DNA of 64,000 nt from Streptococcus zalophi (GTDB lineage: Bacteria; Bacillota; Bacilli; Lactobacillales; Streptococcaceae), in assembly GCF_016481285.1 (NCBI RefSeq), contig NZ_JAENBP010000003.1:124001-188000 (forward strand), written 5' to 3'. Positions 50,249 through 60,290 of this stretch are shown one piece after another (position 1 is the stretch's first letter; every line of letters begins with the position of its first letter). A program made the translations under genes and the position numbers. The notes beneath the pieces are model-generated. The model worked only from the letters and a program-made list of their open reading frames with translations. It was not told the DNA's origin and ran no database searches.

Positions 50249-51628
50249 TTAATTCAGTCCAAGATCTTTCATAAATGGTTCAAATTCTTTATCTTGTATC
50301 ATTTTATTAATAATTTCCTTAATTAAATAAATTTGAATTGAAAGCCTGTCTTCTTTTAATGCAGTTTTGCAAACTTCTTCAATACTTACACTAATATCAC
50401 TTATATTTTCAAAAACCGGCAAAATATCTGATACTTGCTGCAATCCTTCTTCTTTATGGGAGATAAAACTACTTCCCTTACTTATTTCTCTTAATTCATC
50501 AAAAGTTTTATTAACGAATGACAGTCCAAAATAATCTGGTTTGCCTCCTCTTTCTATTAATCTAGCGTATCCAATTATTTTTGTTTTCAGCTTTAAGTTT
50601 TTGGAGGATAATCCCCATTCCTCCAAAAATTCTCTCTCCATTGCATTAATAATAATATCATTAAAAGAGTTTATTTTTCTTTTTTTATAATCTAAATACC
50701 AATCAACCGAACCTGAGCCAGAGGGAGCATAACGATTTGCATTTGATTTTGAATATTTACCCTGCAGACCAATTAAAATTTTATTATCAGAAGTAAAAAC
50801 TATTGTTGAAGCCCCTAAAAAATTGGCACTTCTATTTTGTTCTAGAGGATTTAGTATATTATTATCCAACATTAAGTTTATTCCCTCAAATTTTATTCCA
50901 ATTTCATCAGTCTTCATAAAATTTTTATAAACAATCTCATGAGTGCATTGTCCATCGTAATAATTAGATTTACTAACTGTCATCGTTTTAATTTTATTGT
51001 TATCATCAAATAATAAACTATTATTTTGCTTCAAAAGATTACCATTATTCATAAATTTATCCTTTTTAAGATTATGGTACATTATCTTAGGAACAAAATC
51101 TTGAATTTCTCTAGGAATATGATAGTTATTTTTTTTTCTAGTATTTATAGATAAATTATTAGTTTGTAAATATCTATTGATATCATCACTTATAACATAA
51201 TACTCCTTTTCATTAGTCCTATTAAATGTTTTTATTTGATATCCAGATTGCAAATATTTTTGATTTAATTTTATTAATTTTTTTATTTTTTCTTGTTCGT
51301 TAGATGATAATGAATAAATTTCTATATTATTTTTTAAATAATTATATCTATATAATGCTAATAAAAAAATAATAATAAATAAGAAAAGTAGAAAAAATAA
51401 CTTATTAAAAGATAATATATTTAATAATGAAAAATCAAAAAGTACATCAATATAATCAATTAAAGCAATCAACTGACTAATAACAACAATAACAATTGAT
51501 AAAATCCACCATCTTCTATATCTAATTGTCATAAAAAACAAATCAACTTTTCCAGTCAAGAGATAGTAATATTTATTTCTATTTTTAAAAATATCTTTCA
51601 TTTTTAACATTAAATTATTTTTCATCAT
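50249..51628 (-). CDS. Two-TM membrane protein with C-terminal Nudix-like domain
   Basis: A 459-residue protein. After a basic N terminus come two hydrophobic helices (about residues 41-66 and 68-91). A long Asn/Lys-rich linker follows, then a Nudix-like domain from about 265. The Nudix box is recognisable but altered: GSVDWYLDYKKRKINSF then NAMEREFLEEWGL, so the REx2EExG core is kept while the spacing from the first Gly is longer than canonical. Its ATG overlaps the stop of the PP2C-type gene (ATGA). The gene is markedly more A/T-rich and Asn/Lys-rich than its neighbours, suggesting transfer. No named family was recognised. Confidence 0.75.
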   Translation of the reverse strand: MMKNNLMLKMKDIFKNRNKYYYLLTGKVDLFFMTIRYRRWWILSIVIVVISQLIALIDYIDVLFDFSLLNILSFNKLFFLLFLFIIIFLLALYRYNYLKNNIEIYSLSSNEQEKIKKLIKLNQKYLQSGYQIKTFNRTNEKEYYVISDDINRYLQTNNLSINTRKKNNYHIPREIQDFVPKIMYHNLKKDKFMNNGNLLKQNNSLLFDDNNKIKTMTVSKSNYYDGQCTHEIVYKNFMKTDEIGIKFEGINLMLDNNILNPLEQNRSANFLGASTIVFTSDNKILIGLQGKYSKSNANRYAPSGSGSVDWYLDYKKRKINSFNDIIINAMEREFLEEWGLSSKNLKLKTKIIGYARLIERGGKPDYFGLSFVNKTFDELREISKGSSFISHKEEGLQQVSDILPVFENISDISVSIEEVCKTALKEDRLSIQIYLIKEIINKMIQDKEFEPFMKDLGLN

Positions 51629-52407
51629 TTCATCCTTAACGTTAAAATACTAATATCATCTCTTTTTTTAAATTTGTTAGATTTTTCTTTATCTTCGTTT
51701 TTGAAGATATCAGAAATTATTCTAATGATATTCTCTGTTGTAAATTCTAACTCTAAAATATTATTTTTGAATTTAAAATAATCTAGAAATCCATCAGAAC
51801 AAAGAATTAAGCGCTGATTTTCTTTTATCTGTAAAGTTCCAACTAAAGCATAATCTAGACCATAAGCATCTAATGAGCCTATCCAATAACCATTTTTTTG
51901 ATTTAATTTTTTTCTGGTATCAATTAAGATTTCTTTCCTTTTTTCTGAATCAAAAATTTTTCTAAACTTCTTTAAATCATTTTCAGAAAACCTACTAATT
52001 CTATGATCAGAAATAATTGTTTGACCTTCTATAATTAAAGAAGAATCTCCCAGAACCATATATTCTATTTGGTTATTTCTTGTTTTTCTAATGAAAATAA
52101 TAGTAAATGTAGGTAACTTGTATTTTTGTATTGCTTCACTATCAAATAACATTTTTGTTTGATGATTAATCTCTGAGAGAGTGTTTTTTAAGATACTTTT
52201 TAAAGAAAGTTCATCATTAAGGTGATTAGGCAACACTTCATTAATTAAGCTAACAAGCTTTTTAGAATCACTACCTTCTTGAAATAAATCCATATCAAAT
52301 AAATCTGTGACACCATCCATAAGCCAGAAATAATTTTGATAAAATCCTACAATATCTTCATTAAATAAACTAGTTCCTTTTAGTGATAAAAAATTTTCAA
52401 CAATCAT
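51625..52407 (-). CDS. PP2C-type serine/threonine phosphatase
   Basis: A 260-residue protein phosphatase of the metal-dependent PP2C fold. The metal-binding motifs are in order: WLMDGVTD near residue 28, MVLGDSSLII near 125, ILCSDGFLDYF near 197 and KKRDDISIL near 249. ATG at 52407 follows GAGGA; a start 21 bases earlier is less likely. It is not StkP's partner PhpP, which lies in another operon and has a different sequence. It is the first gene of a two-gene unit with the membrane Nudix protein, and is A/T-rich like it. The substrate is unknown. Confidence 0.82.
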   Translation of the reverse strand: MIVENFLSLKGTSLFNEDIVGFYQNYFWLMDGVTDLFDMDLFQEGSDSKKLVSLINEVLPNHLNDELSLKSILKNTLSEINHQTKMLFDSEAIQKYKLPTFTIIFIRKTRNNQIEYMVLGDSSLIIEGQTIISDHRISRFSENDLKKFRKIFDSEKRKEILIDTRKKLNQKNGYWIGSLDAYGLDYALVGTLQIKENQRLILCSDGFLDYFKFKNNILELEFTTENIIRIISDIFKNEDKEKSNKFKKRDDISILTLRMK

Positions 52408-52429
52408 TGTTTTCCTCAGATATTTCATT

Positions 52430-53160
52430 AGTACTACTAATCATTATAACATATGAAAACAATTAATAGAAAAAATTGGCTGAAACACTATCAGTTTAAT
52501 TTTCTCAATTTATAAAATTAAGATAAACAAAAAGTCATCTATGATAGGTTCAGATAGATATCACATTTGTCTAAAAAGTCTACCGTAAGTTGCTTATATT
52601 CATTTTACTACAAATTAAATCGTAATGATAAATGATTGAAGTATAAGGTGAATAATAAATTTCAGTTCTTAAAATTGCTCAATTATTTAAACGATTCCGT
52701 ACAACTATTGATAAGAGTATTAATTTTCTAAAATAAAGATAATCAGCAAGCGACTATTATTGTCACTACAAAACTAATAAAATTGTTGTGACCATAGTGA
52801 AACATACCTTCCTAAAAAGGAAATAATTTTTATTTTAAGAATATTTTAAACAATATTAGTTAATAGACGTTATTAAAGAAATTTTAAAAAAACATATTTC
52901 TTTTTTTATGAAAATCTTATATCGTTTAGTAGAGCGTGACATCTTCAATAAATTAGAATTTCCATAATAAGGATAACGTAAATCCAATGATTATGAAGAA
53001 AAGCGTAAAAAACAAGCTTCATATGACATATTATACTAACTTATAGTCGGTTTTACAGTTCAATTATCAAAGAATTAAAAGTTATAAGTCATTGATATAA
53101 AACATATTGATGACTTTTTATATTATATTTTATCAAATTAATATTGCTAAAAAATCTTTT
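52430..53160. other. Gene-free, apparently decayed accessory DNA
   Basis: About 730 bp of very A/T-rich DNA without an open gene. On the plus strand fragments of coding quality appear: AQLFKRFRTTIDKSINFLK then a stop near 52.68-52.73 kb, and KILYRLVERDIFNKLEFP then a stop near 52.9 kb, followed by NDYEEKRKKQASYD near 53.0 kb. The pieces lie in order and may be one or more decayed genes (the first resembles a helix-turn-helix). No family could be assigned. The 5' end also contains upstream signals of the PP2C gene. Confidence 0.45.
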
Positions 53161-53170
53161 CAAACTAAAA

Positions 53171-53197
53171 AAGAGCAACTCCTAGGAGTCACTCTTT
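53171..53197 (-). terminator. Terminator of the dinG-aspC-asnS transcript
   Basis: AAGAGTGACTCC / GGAGTTGCTCTT stem with a TA loop and T6 on the leftward strand, about 13 bp after the asnS stop. Confidence 0.92.
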
Positions 53198-53209
53198 TCT
53201 TCTTATCTT

Positions 53210-54550
53210 TTATGGTTTCAAGCGGTGTAACATTCGTGGGAATGGAATGGCTTCGCGGATATGTTCATTGCCTGTGACAAAGGTTACCATACGTTCTAGT
53301 CCTAAACCAAAACCAGAATGTGGCACGCTACCGTACTTACGAAGATCTAAATACCAACCGTATTCTTCTTCTGATAAACCGAATTCAGCAATTTTAGTTT
53401 TTAAATAATCATAGTCAGTCGCACGTTCACTACCACCAATAATCTCACCGTAGCCTTCTGGTGCAATCAAGTCGGCACAAATCACCACGTCATCTCTTGT
53501 TGGGTGTGGTTTCATATAGAAGGCTTTAATCGCTTTTGGATAGTTCATGATAAAGGTTGGCACACCGTAGTAGTTTGACACAAAAGTTTCATGTGGTGAG
53601 CCAAAATCATCACCCCACTCGATTGGCTCGTAATCATTTTCGGCTGCTTTTTCTTGCAATAAAGCAATCGCATCATCATAGGTCACGCGCTTGAAAGGCT
53701 CCTTGAGGTATTTCTCTAAAAGACTTCTGTCGCGTTCTAAGACTTCAAGAGCGTAGCCTTGATTATCCAACACCGCTTTGATTAGGAACTTAATATAGGC
53801 TTCTTGAATATCAAGAGATTCTTCGTGTTGGACAAATGCCATTTCTGGTTCAATCATCCAAAATTCAGTCAAATGACGTCTTGTTTTTGATTTCTCAGCT
53901 CGGAAAGTCGGACCAAAGGTAAAGACCTTACCAAGAGCCATCGCTCCTGCTTCTGCGTAAAGCTGTCCAGTTTGGCTTAGAAAGGCTGGTTGACCAAAAT
54001 AATCCGTTTCAAATAATTCTGTAGTTCCTTCAGGCGCTGACCCTGTTAAAATTGGTGAGTCAATCTTGATGAAGCCTTCCTTATTAAAGAATTCATAAGT
54101 CGCACGGATAAGCTCATTACGGATTAACATGATGGCATGTTGCTTACGCGATCTCAACCAAAGGTGACGATGGTCCATCAAGAAGTCTGTCCCATGTTCT
54201 TTCGGAGTGATTGGGTATTCGTTACTTTCTCCGACCACTTCAAGGTCAACAACATCTAGTTCATAACCAAATTTTGAACGTTCATCTTCTTTAACAATAC
54301 CTTTGACAAGGACAGATGTTTCTTGGCTTAGCTTTTTAATCGTATTAAATTTTTCTAAACCTACTTCTTCACCAAATTTTTCGATAAAGTTTGGCTTAAA
54401 GGCAACCGCTTGGAAAAAGGCTGTCCCATCACGAAGTTGTAAAAAGGCTAATTTCCCTTTTCCTGATTTATTGGCAACCCAGGCACCAATAGTGACTTCT
54501 TGACCAACATGGTTTTTAACATCGATAATTGATACGTATTTTTTTGACAT
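53210..54550 (-). CDS. asnS: Asparaginyl-tRNA synthetase
   Basis: A 446-residue class IIb synthetase. It shows the N-terminal OB fold ([23 protein letters not shown]), motif 2 as [22 protein letters not shown] near residue 215, and motif 3 [15 protein letters not shown] near 417. Length and tail ([11 protein letters not shown]) are normal for the bacterial type. It follows aspC by 23 bp in the leftward dinG-aspC-asnS group, an arrangement conserved in streptococci. Confidence 0.96.
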   Translation of the reverse strand: MSKKYVSIIDVKNHVGQEVTIGAWVANKSGKGKLAFLQLRDGTAFFQAVAFKPNFIEKFGEEVGLEKFNTIKKLSQETSVLVKGIVKEDERSKFGYELDVVDLEVVGESNEYPITPKEHGTDFLMDHRHLWLRSRKQHAIMLIRNELIRATYEFFNKEGFIKIDSPILTGSAPEGTTELFETDYFGQPAFLSQTGQLYAEAGAMALGKVFTFGPTFRAEKSKTRRHLTEFWMIEPEMAFVQHEESLDIQEAYIKFLIKAVLDNQGYALEVLERDRSLLEKYLKEPFKRVTYDDAIALLQEKAAENDYEPIEWGDDFGSPHETFVSNYYGVPTFIMNYPKAIKAFYMKPHPTRDDVVICADLIAPEGYGEIIGGSERATDYDYLKTKIAEFGLSEEEYGWYLDLRKYGSVPHSGFGLGLERMVTFVTGNEHIREAIPFPRMLHRLKP

Positions 54551-54573
54551 AATCTTTCTTTTCTATCCTTTTC

Positions 54574-55755
54574 TTATTTTTTCATAAATGCTGTTAAGCG
54601 ACGAACGCCTTCTTTGAGGGTTTCTAAGTCTGTGGCATAGCTTAAACGGACGTTTTCTGGCGCACCAAAGCCCTCTCCTGTTACTAGAGCAACACCCACT
54701 TCTTCTAAAATGGCCATTGTAAAGTCTGTGACATTTTGATACCCTTTCATCACCATTGCCTTAGAAACATTTGGAAACAGGTAGAAAGCTCCTTGCGGTT
54801 TATCCACTTCAAAGCCAGGAACAGCCGCTAACAAGGGGTAAATGATATTGAGACGTTCTTCAAAGGCTTGTCTCATCTCTTCAATCACATCTTGAGGGCC
54901 ACTAAGCGCTTCAATCGCAGCATACTGGGCAACGGTTGTCGGGTTTGAGGTGGTCTGTCCTAAAATTTTACCCATTGCAGCAATAATTTCTGGCTGACCA
55001 ACCGCAAAGCCAATGCGCCAACCCGTCATCGCATAAGTTTTTGAAACGCCATTGACAACAATCGTTTGTTGCTTAATCTCATCGCTCAGAGTTGAGATAG
55101 GTGTGAACTTAGCCCCATTATAAACCAGCCTACCATAAATGTCATCTGCTAAGATGAGAATATTATTGTCAACTGCCCACTGGCCGATAGCTAAAAGTTC
55201 CTCTTTATCATAAATCATTCCTGTCGGGTTTGACGGTGAATTTAACAAGAGGACTTTAGTCTTCTCAGTTTTAGCCGCTTCTAGCTCAGCTACCGTCACT
55301 TTAAAGTGATTGCTTTGTTTGGTAGGAATAATGATTGGAGAGCCTTGTGCCATCTTGACCTGATCGGCATAGCTCACCCAGTAAGGAGCTGGTATCACAA
55401 CCTCGTCAAAGGGATTAAGAACTGTCATGAAAAAACTATATAGTATAAACTTGGCACCTGTCCCTGCAACAATCTGATTAGTTGCAACAGAGTAGTCATA
55501 ATAACGCTTCATATAATCTTGAATGGCTTCTTTTAGAGTTGGTAAACCTGAAGCTGGTGTGTAAAAACTTGCCGAACCATTTCTAATCGCTTCAATCGCT
55601 TTGTCTTGAATCGATGGAGGTGTTTTAAAATCAGGTTCTCCCAAAGTCAGATTGATAATATCTTTGCCACTTGCCTGTAAGGCTTTAGCACGGGCTCCTG
55701 CTTCTAAAGTTACACTCTCAGACATATTTAAGACACGGTCTGATAATCTTGTCAT
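54574..55755 (-). CDS. aspC: Aspartate/aromatic aminotransferase (PLP, fold I)
   Basis: A 393-residue class I aminotransferase. The PLP lysine is in VVNGVSKTYAMTGWRIGF near residue 232. NSPSNPTG near 169, DDIYGRLVY near 202, and the C-terminal RLSYATDLETLKEG with the substrate-binding Arg are all present. ATG at 55755 follows GGAGGAGA; an upstream extension is less likely. It probably makes aspartate from oxaloacetate, which fits its place before asnS. Confidence 0.93.
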   Translation of the reverse strand: MTRLSDRVLNMSESVTLEAGARAKALQASGKDIINLTLGEPDFKTPPSIQDKAIEAIRNGSASFYTPASGLPTLKEAIQDYMKRYYDYSVATNQIVAGTGAKFILYSFFMTVLNPFDEVVIPAPYWVSYADQVKMAQGSPIIIPTKQSNHFKVTVAELEAAKTEKTKVLLLNSPSNPTGMIYDKEELLAIGQWAVDNNILILADDIYGRLVYNGAKFTPISTLSDEIKQQTIVVNGVSKTYAMTGWRIGFAVGQPEIIAAMGKILGQTTSNPTTVAQYAAIEALSGPQDVIEEMRQAFEERLNIIYPLLAAVPGFEVDKPQGAFYLFPNVSKAMVMKGYQNVTDFTMAILEEVGVALVTGEGFGAPENVRLSYATDLETLKEGVRRLTAFMKK

Positions 55756-55794
55756 ATCTCCTCCCACATTTTTTCCATTAATTAACACTACCTA

Positions 55795-58260
55795 TTATAG
55801 CAAAAAATCAGATAGTTCTGATAGGATTTCCTCAAAATTTTCTTCCCTAACAGGAGATTGTTTGGCTAAGGCCTTGGTAATTTGTTTGCCGTAGCGTTTG
55901 GTTACCACTCTATTATCTAAAATAATAATCGCTGATTCCTGTGTTTGTCTACGATTGGTCCGTCCGATCGCTTGTTTTAATTTTAAAATAGCTACTGGCA
56001 GAGTATAATCATAAAAAGGATTTTTCTTATTGTCTCTAAGGTAGCTTGCCATCTTTTTGGTGAAAAAATCCTCAGGATTATCAAACGGTAAGCGAGTGAT
56101 GACGGCTATCATTTTATCTTGTTGGGTAAAGTCAACCCCTTCCCAGAAACTGCCTGTTCCTAGTAATAGCTTACTTTCTGCGTTGTCAAAACGTCGTTTA
56201 ACATTACTAGCTAGACCATTTTTATACTGTGTCAGATGTTTGATATGATAATCATCCAATCGATCTGAGACTGACAACATGACTTGTTTTGACGTAAATA
56301 AAACCAGCATGGGAATATTTTTTCTGGTCAATGAAACTATTTTTTTAACCAATAAAGCCTCATAGGATGCTAGATCTGTTTTCTCATAGGGCTCTGCTTC
56401 TTTATCCAGCCAAATCTTCTGATTAAGACTGACATCAACAGGCAAATAATCAAAAGTAACCTCATCAAAACCTAGTAAATCAGCGAGATTGACTTTTTTA
56501 CTGATCGACAGTGTGGCTGATATAGCGTAGGTTTTCGTTTTCGGTGATAGATATTCTTGAAAACGTCTAAAGTCAGTCTGACCGCCTCTAAGATAGGTTT
56601 CACGGTGTGTCTCTAGCTGCTCACTCTCTAACCAAAAGACAGTTAAAGAACTAAGCAGTAATTCTTTCAATTCATCCAGATCATTATCTGGATACTCACT
56701 GATATCTTGTTTTAGTTGTATGAGGTGTTCTTCTTCTAAAAGATTTCTTTTTTTCTTATAGAAATCCCCAACCAAATGACTTAATTCAAATTGAAGACTC
56801 TCTAGTAATCTTTGTAAAATAAGTGGAGGGTCTTGTTGCAATTTTTTGTGAATGATTTGTAAGATTTTTGTGACATTCACCTTTTTTTGTGAAGTTCTTT
56901 CTAAAGCCAAAAAGAACTTTTGCGCTTCATCAATCACAAGAACCTTGTTTTCCAAAAAGGACTTATCATGTTCTGAGCGAGCAAGCAAATAAGCATGATT
57001 AGTGATAATAATTGGTTTTTTACGATAATTACTTTCAATCCTATGCCAAAAATCAACCTCAAAAAAGGGAGATGACGCATCAATAAAACCATCATGTTTT
57101 ATCTCGTCAAAATAAGCTTCAAAACGTTGTTTTTGCTTAACTTCATCCAAATCACCTGTCTTAGTTTCAAGTAACCAGACAAGTAATTGCATTTTATAGC
57201 GGTTAATCAGACGATTATGGTCCTGTCGCTGTAAGGTTTGGTAAAAAGCATCTAGTTTAAGATAATTTTGCGGGCTTTTGATGCTTTGACAATCAATGTT
57301 AAAAGTTTCTTTAATTTGTCGAGCTTCACTAGCAACAATCTGATCTTGTAACACTTTAGTTGGCACACTGATAAGGAGTTGCTTGCCATCTAGTCTTGGT
57401 AGAAGCGACAAAAGGTAGCCGTAAGTTTTACCAATCCCTGCTTGGGCTTCGATAAAACTAGTTGTTGGCTCCTCAAATCGTTTTTCAATTAATTGTGCAA
57501 ACTGTGATTGGATTGGGCGTTCTTCTAACCCCAAATAATGACAATTAGTGTCAAAGTCGAGAGATAAGTGTTTTGGTTTAGCCATTGGCTGATCTTTTTT
57601 TAGGAGAATATCCGCCACTCTAATATAATCCTTATCATCATATGATGATTTTTCAGCAATGATTTCTTTAATAACCAACTGAGATTCAAACAAGAGACTG
57701 TCACCAAATGTCACTATTTTTTCAAGTGTTCTTTTAGGCAGTTGACGCATTTTATTTCGTAATTTTAAGAATAATTCAGCGGTTGCTATGGCATCTGAAA
57801 TGGCTATATGAGCATTTGCCAGATTAAGAGACAAACTTTTAGCTAGAATCGGCAAACTATATTTTTCTAGGGTAGGGTAGAAAACTTGAGTTAATTCAAC
57901 CGTATCCACACGCGGTGTCATTAGTTCATAGCCTTCAAAAAATAATTGTTCTGCTAAAAGATTAGCATCAAACTTAACATTGTGCGCCACAAAAATGCAG
58001 TCTTCCAATAACTCAAAGATTTCTTTTGCCACTTGTGAAAACTCAGGTGCCTTACTTAAGCGCTCATCTGTCAAACCAGTTAAAGCTATAATGTGGTCAT
58101 CCAATCTTTCATGAGGATTAATATCTGTTTCATAGGTTTTAATAATGTGATCATCTTCAATAATGACTATGCCAACTTGAATAATGGAAGCTGTTGTTCC
58201 TGCTGAGGTTGCTTCCAAATCAACAATGGCATATCTTGGCTTTTTCATCTCTTCTTTCAT
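55795..58260 (-). CDS. dinG: Bifunctional exonuclease / helicase-like DinG
   Basis: An 821-residue protein with an N-terminal DEDD exonuclease domain (AIVDLEATSAG near residue 11, FVAHNVKFDANLLAEQ near 91). A C-terminal XPD/DinG helicase-like domain has Walker A EAQAGIGKTYGY near 271, DEAQ near 452, and motif VI QAIGRTNRR near 774. The four Fe-S cysteines of E. coli DinG are not obvious, and Firmicute DinG proteins of this type act as 3'-5' exonucleases. It starts the dinG-aspC-asnS group. Confidence 0.92.
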   Translation of the reverse strand: MKEEMKKPRYAIVDLEATSAGTTASIIQVGIVIIEDDHIIKTYETDINPHERLDDHIIALTGLTDERLSKAPEFSQVAKEIFELLEDCIFVAHNVKFDANLLAEQLFFEGYELMTPRVDTVELTQVFYPTLEKYSLPILAKSLSLNLANAHIAISDAIATAELFLKLRNKMRQLPKRTLEKIVTFGDSLLFESQLVIKEIIAEKSSYDDKDYIRVADILLKKDQPMAKPKHLSLDFDTNCHYLGLEERPIQSQFAQLIEKRFEEPTTSFIEAQAGIGKTYGYLLSLLPRLDGKQLLISVPTKVLQDQIVASEARQIKETFNIDCQSIKSPQNYLKLDAFYQTLQRQDHNRLINRYKMQLLVWLLETKTGDLDEVKQKQRFEAYFDEIKHDGFIDASSPFFEVDFWHRIESNYRKKPIIITNHAYLLARSEHDKSFLENKVLVIDEAQKFFLALERTSQKKVNVTKILQIIHKKLQQDPPLILQRLLESLQFELSHLVGDFYKKKRNLLEEEHLIQLKQDISEYPDNDLDELKELLLSSLTVFWLESEQLETHRETYLRGGQTDFRRFQEYLSPKTKTYAISATLSISKKVNLADLLGFDEVTFDYLPVDVSLNQKIWLDKEAEPYEKTDLASYEALLVKKIVSLTRKNIPMLVLFTSKQVMLSVSDRLDDYHIKHLTQYKNGLASNVKRRFDNAESKLLLGTGSFWEGVDFTQQDKMIAVITRLPFDNPEDFFTKKMASYLRDNKKNPFYDYTLPVAILKLKQAIGRTNRRQTQESAIIILDNRVVTKRYGKQITKALAKQSPVREENFEEILSELSDFLL

Positions 58261-58324
58261 AATATCCCTATTATATCATAGACTTAGTACTTTTCTATAG
58301 ACGCTACAAAGTCTTTTCAAAATA

Positions 58325-58355
58325 AAAAAACTCTAACAAACGATTTTGTTAGAGT
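58325..58355 (-). terminator. ppaC terminator
   Basis: ACTCTAACAAA / TTTGTTAGAGT stem followed by T7, seven bases after the ppaC stop. Confidence 0.9.
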
Positions 58356-58362
58356 CGGTTTT

Positions 58363-59298
58363 TTAACGATTAAAACTTTCAGTCAATTGTGGTACCACTT
58401 GTTTTTTACGAGAAACAGCACCCTCAAGAAAGGCATGATTGTCAACTAATTTGAAGTTAAAGGCTGCCTCAATTTTATCTCTATTATTACCAAGTGATAA
58501 AATTTCTGAATTAGAATTGATAATATCAGTAATCATCAAGACAAAGTCAGAATAACCGTTGGTAGCAATTGCTTCTTTAATAGCTGTTTCGATTTCTTCT
58601 TGACGTTCTAGGACATCAGCAATTTCTACTGTGTTGACTTGAGCGACACGGACCTTATTGCCATTAAGTTCAAACGTTTTAGCATCGATATCAATCAATT
58701 CATCAGCTGTTTTACTTGCAAGATTAGTACCAGCTTTTAGCATTTGAAGTCCATACTCTTCTAAGTTAACTTCTGCAATCTCAGCTAGCTCTTTAGCAAC
58801 ACCATGATCGATTTGGTGTGTTGTTGGTGATTTTAATAGCAAGGTATCTGAAATCAAACCAGAAAGTAGCATTCCTGCAATATCTTTAGGAACAGCAATG
58901 TTATTTTCTTTAAACATACGATAGGTAATCGTACTTGCTGAACCCACTGGCTCAAGACGCATAAATAGTGGATTAGCTGTTTCAAAATTAGCCACACGGT
59001 GATGATCAACGACATAAACCACTTCAACATCTCGAATATCAGAGATAGATTGTTGAAATTCATTGTGGTCTGTCAACATGACTTGAGTTGAACCTGCTTC
59101 TTTAGCAGAATGAACAACTTCAAGAGGTTTAACACCAAAATAATCTAATGCAAAAGCTGTTTCTTCATTTGGTTCACCAAGAGCAACTGCCTTTGTATCA
59201 TAACCAAATGCCTCTTTCGCTAGATAAGCAAAACCATAAGCCGAACCAACGGCGTCAGTATCAGGATTTTGATGACCAAATACTAAAATTTTAGACAT
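58363..59298 (-). CDS. ppaC: Manganese-dependent inorganic pyrophosphatase (family II)
   Basis: A 311-residue DHH-family enzyme. The metal ligands appear as [13 protein letters not shown] near residue 8 (His, Asp, Asp) and [12 protein letters not shown] near 93. The C-terminal DHHA2 domain includes [10 protein letters not shown], with the phosphate-binding Arg-Lys-Lys. It hydrolyses pyrophosphate from biosynthetic reactions. It is monocistronic. Confidence 0.96.
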   Translation of the reverse strand: MSKILVFGHQNPDTDAVGSAYGFAYLAKEAFGYDTKAVALGEPNEETAFALDYFGVKPLEVVHSAKEAGSTQVMLTDHNEFQQSISDIRDVEVVYVVDHHRVANFETANPLFMRLEPVGSASTITYRMFKENNIAVPKDIAGMLLSGLISDTLLLKSPTTHQIDHGVAKELAEIAEVNLEEYGLQMLKAGTNLASKTADELIDIDAKTFELNGNKVRVAQVNTVEIADVLERQEEIETAIKEAIATNGYSDFVLMITDIINSNSEILSLGNNRDKIEAAFNFKLVDNHAFLEGAVSRKKQVVPQLTESFNR

Positions 59299-59382
59299 TT
59301 TTTTACCTCTTCTAATATCTTTTTCTCAATTGACCTTATTTTATCAGAAAAATAAGGATATAGCAAAACTAGACACTTTTAA

Positions 59383-59414
59383 AAACAAAAGAAGCTATTT
59401 AACAAACTTCTTTT
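59383..59414 (-). terminator. Weak terminator after pflA
   Basis: AAGAAG / CTTCTT stem around an A/T loop, followed by a T-rich tract. The stem is short, so efficiency is uncertain. Confidence 0.45.
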
Positions 59415-59419
59415 TGATA

Positions 59420-60208
59420 TTAACCATGAACACGTTTCATATAATCTTGATAGCTTTCTGTCTCCATCAACTCTTGAGCATTTTTAACACGGTCTTTTGT
59501 TGGTGGCTTAACACCAGCTAATGGATAAGGAATCCCTAGTTCACGCCACTTAAATTCACCCATGGTATGATAGGGAAGAATCTCAAACTTGTCAACATTT
59601 TTTAAGGTTTTTACAAATTTACCAAGTTCGATCAAATCTTCATCAATATCGGTTAGACCTGGTACCAAGACATGACGTATCCAAACGGGAATATTTTTAT
59701 CAGACAAATAGCGGGCACAAGCAAGAATATTTTTATTGCTTTGGCTAGTCACAAAACGGTGAGTTTTATCATTGATTTCTTTAATATCTAGCAAGACTAA
59801 GTCTGTCACAGCAAGTAGTTTATCAAATATTTTATGGTATTCTGGTTTATCACGAAATGGTAGAGCACATGTATCTAAGGTACAATGAATACCTAATTTT
59901 TTAGCTTCTGTAAATAGCGCAGTGACAAATTCTATTTGAAGAAGGGCTTCACCACCACTAACAGTGATACCTCCTTTTTTGCCCCAGAAACCACGGTAAC
60001 GAAGGGCTTCTTGTAAGACGTCTTCCACTGTACGTTCTTTAGATTGATTGGTTTCCATTTCCCAAGTATCAGGGTTATGACAGTATTGACAGCGCATTTT
60101 ACAACCCTGCATGAAAACGATAAATCGAATCCCCGGGCCATCTACAGAACCAAAACTTTCTGTTGAGTGCACCATGCCTGTTACTTTATTATAATCAATA
60201 GTTGACAT
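59420..60208 (-). CDS. pflA: Pyruvate formate-lyase activating enzyme
   Basis: A 262-residue radical-SAM enzyme that installs the glycyl radical on pyruvate formate-lyase under anaerobic conditions. The [4Fe-4S] cluster motif CKMRCQYC lies near residue 35 (C-x3-C-x2-C), followed by GGITVSGGEALLQIEF near 79 with the GGE SAM-binding motif. It is monocistronic here; the pfl gene itself is not in the window. Confidence 0.95.
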   Translation of the reverse strand: MSTIDYNKVTGMVHSTESFGSVDGPGIRFIVFMQGCKMRCQYCHNPDTWEMETNQSKERTVEDVLQEALRYRGFWGKKGGITVSGGEALLQIEFVTALFTEAKKLGIHCTLDTCALPFRDKPEYHKIFDKLLAVTDLVLLDIKEINDKTHRFVTSQSNKNILACARYLSDKNIPVWIRHVLVPGLTDIDEDLIELGKFVKTLKNVDKFEILPYHTMGEFKWRELGIPYPLAGVKPPTKDRVKNAQELMETESYQDYMKRVHG

Positions 60209-60261
60209 GTCAAATCCCTTCTAAACTTATTTCTTTTATCCATTATACCACTTTTAACCCC

Positions 60262-60290
60262 AAAAAGACTAGTTTTTAACTAGTCTTTTT
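60262..60290 (-). terminator. Terminator overlapping the end of the CNNM/CorC gene
   Basis: AAAGACTAGTT / AACTAGTCTTT stem with an A/T loop, flanked by A5 and T5. The CDS stop (TAG) lies within one arm, so the last four codons are part of the hairpin. Confidence 0.88.

Noticed and set aside
50249-52428. PP2C/Nudix pair considered as a known CBASS or Thoeris system
   Set aside because: No cyclase, TIR or SIR2 domain is encoded next to it, so a named system cannot be claimed.
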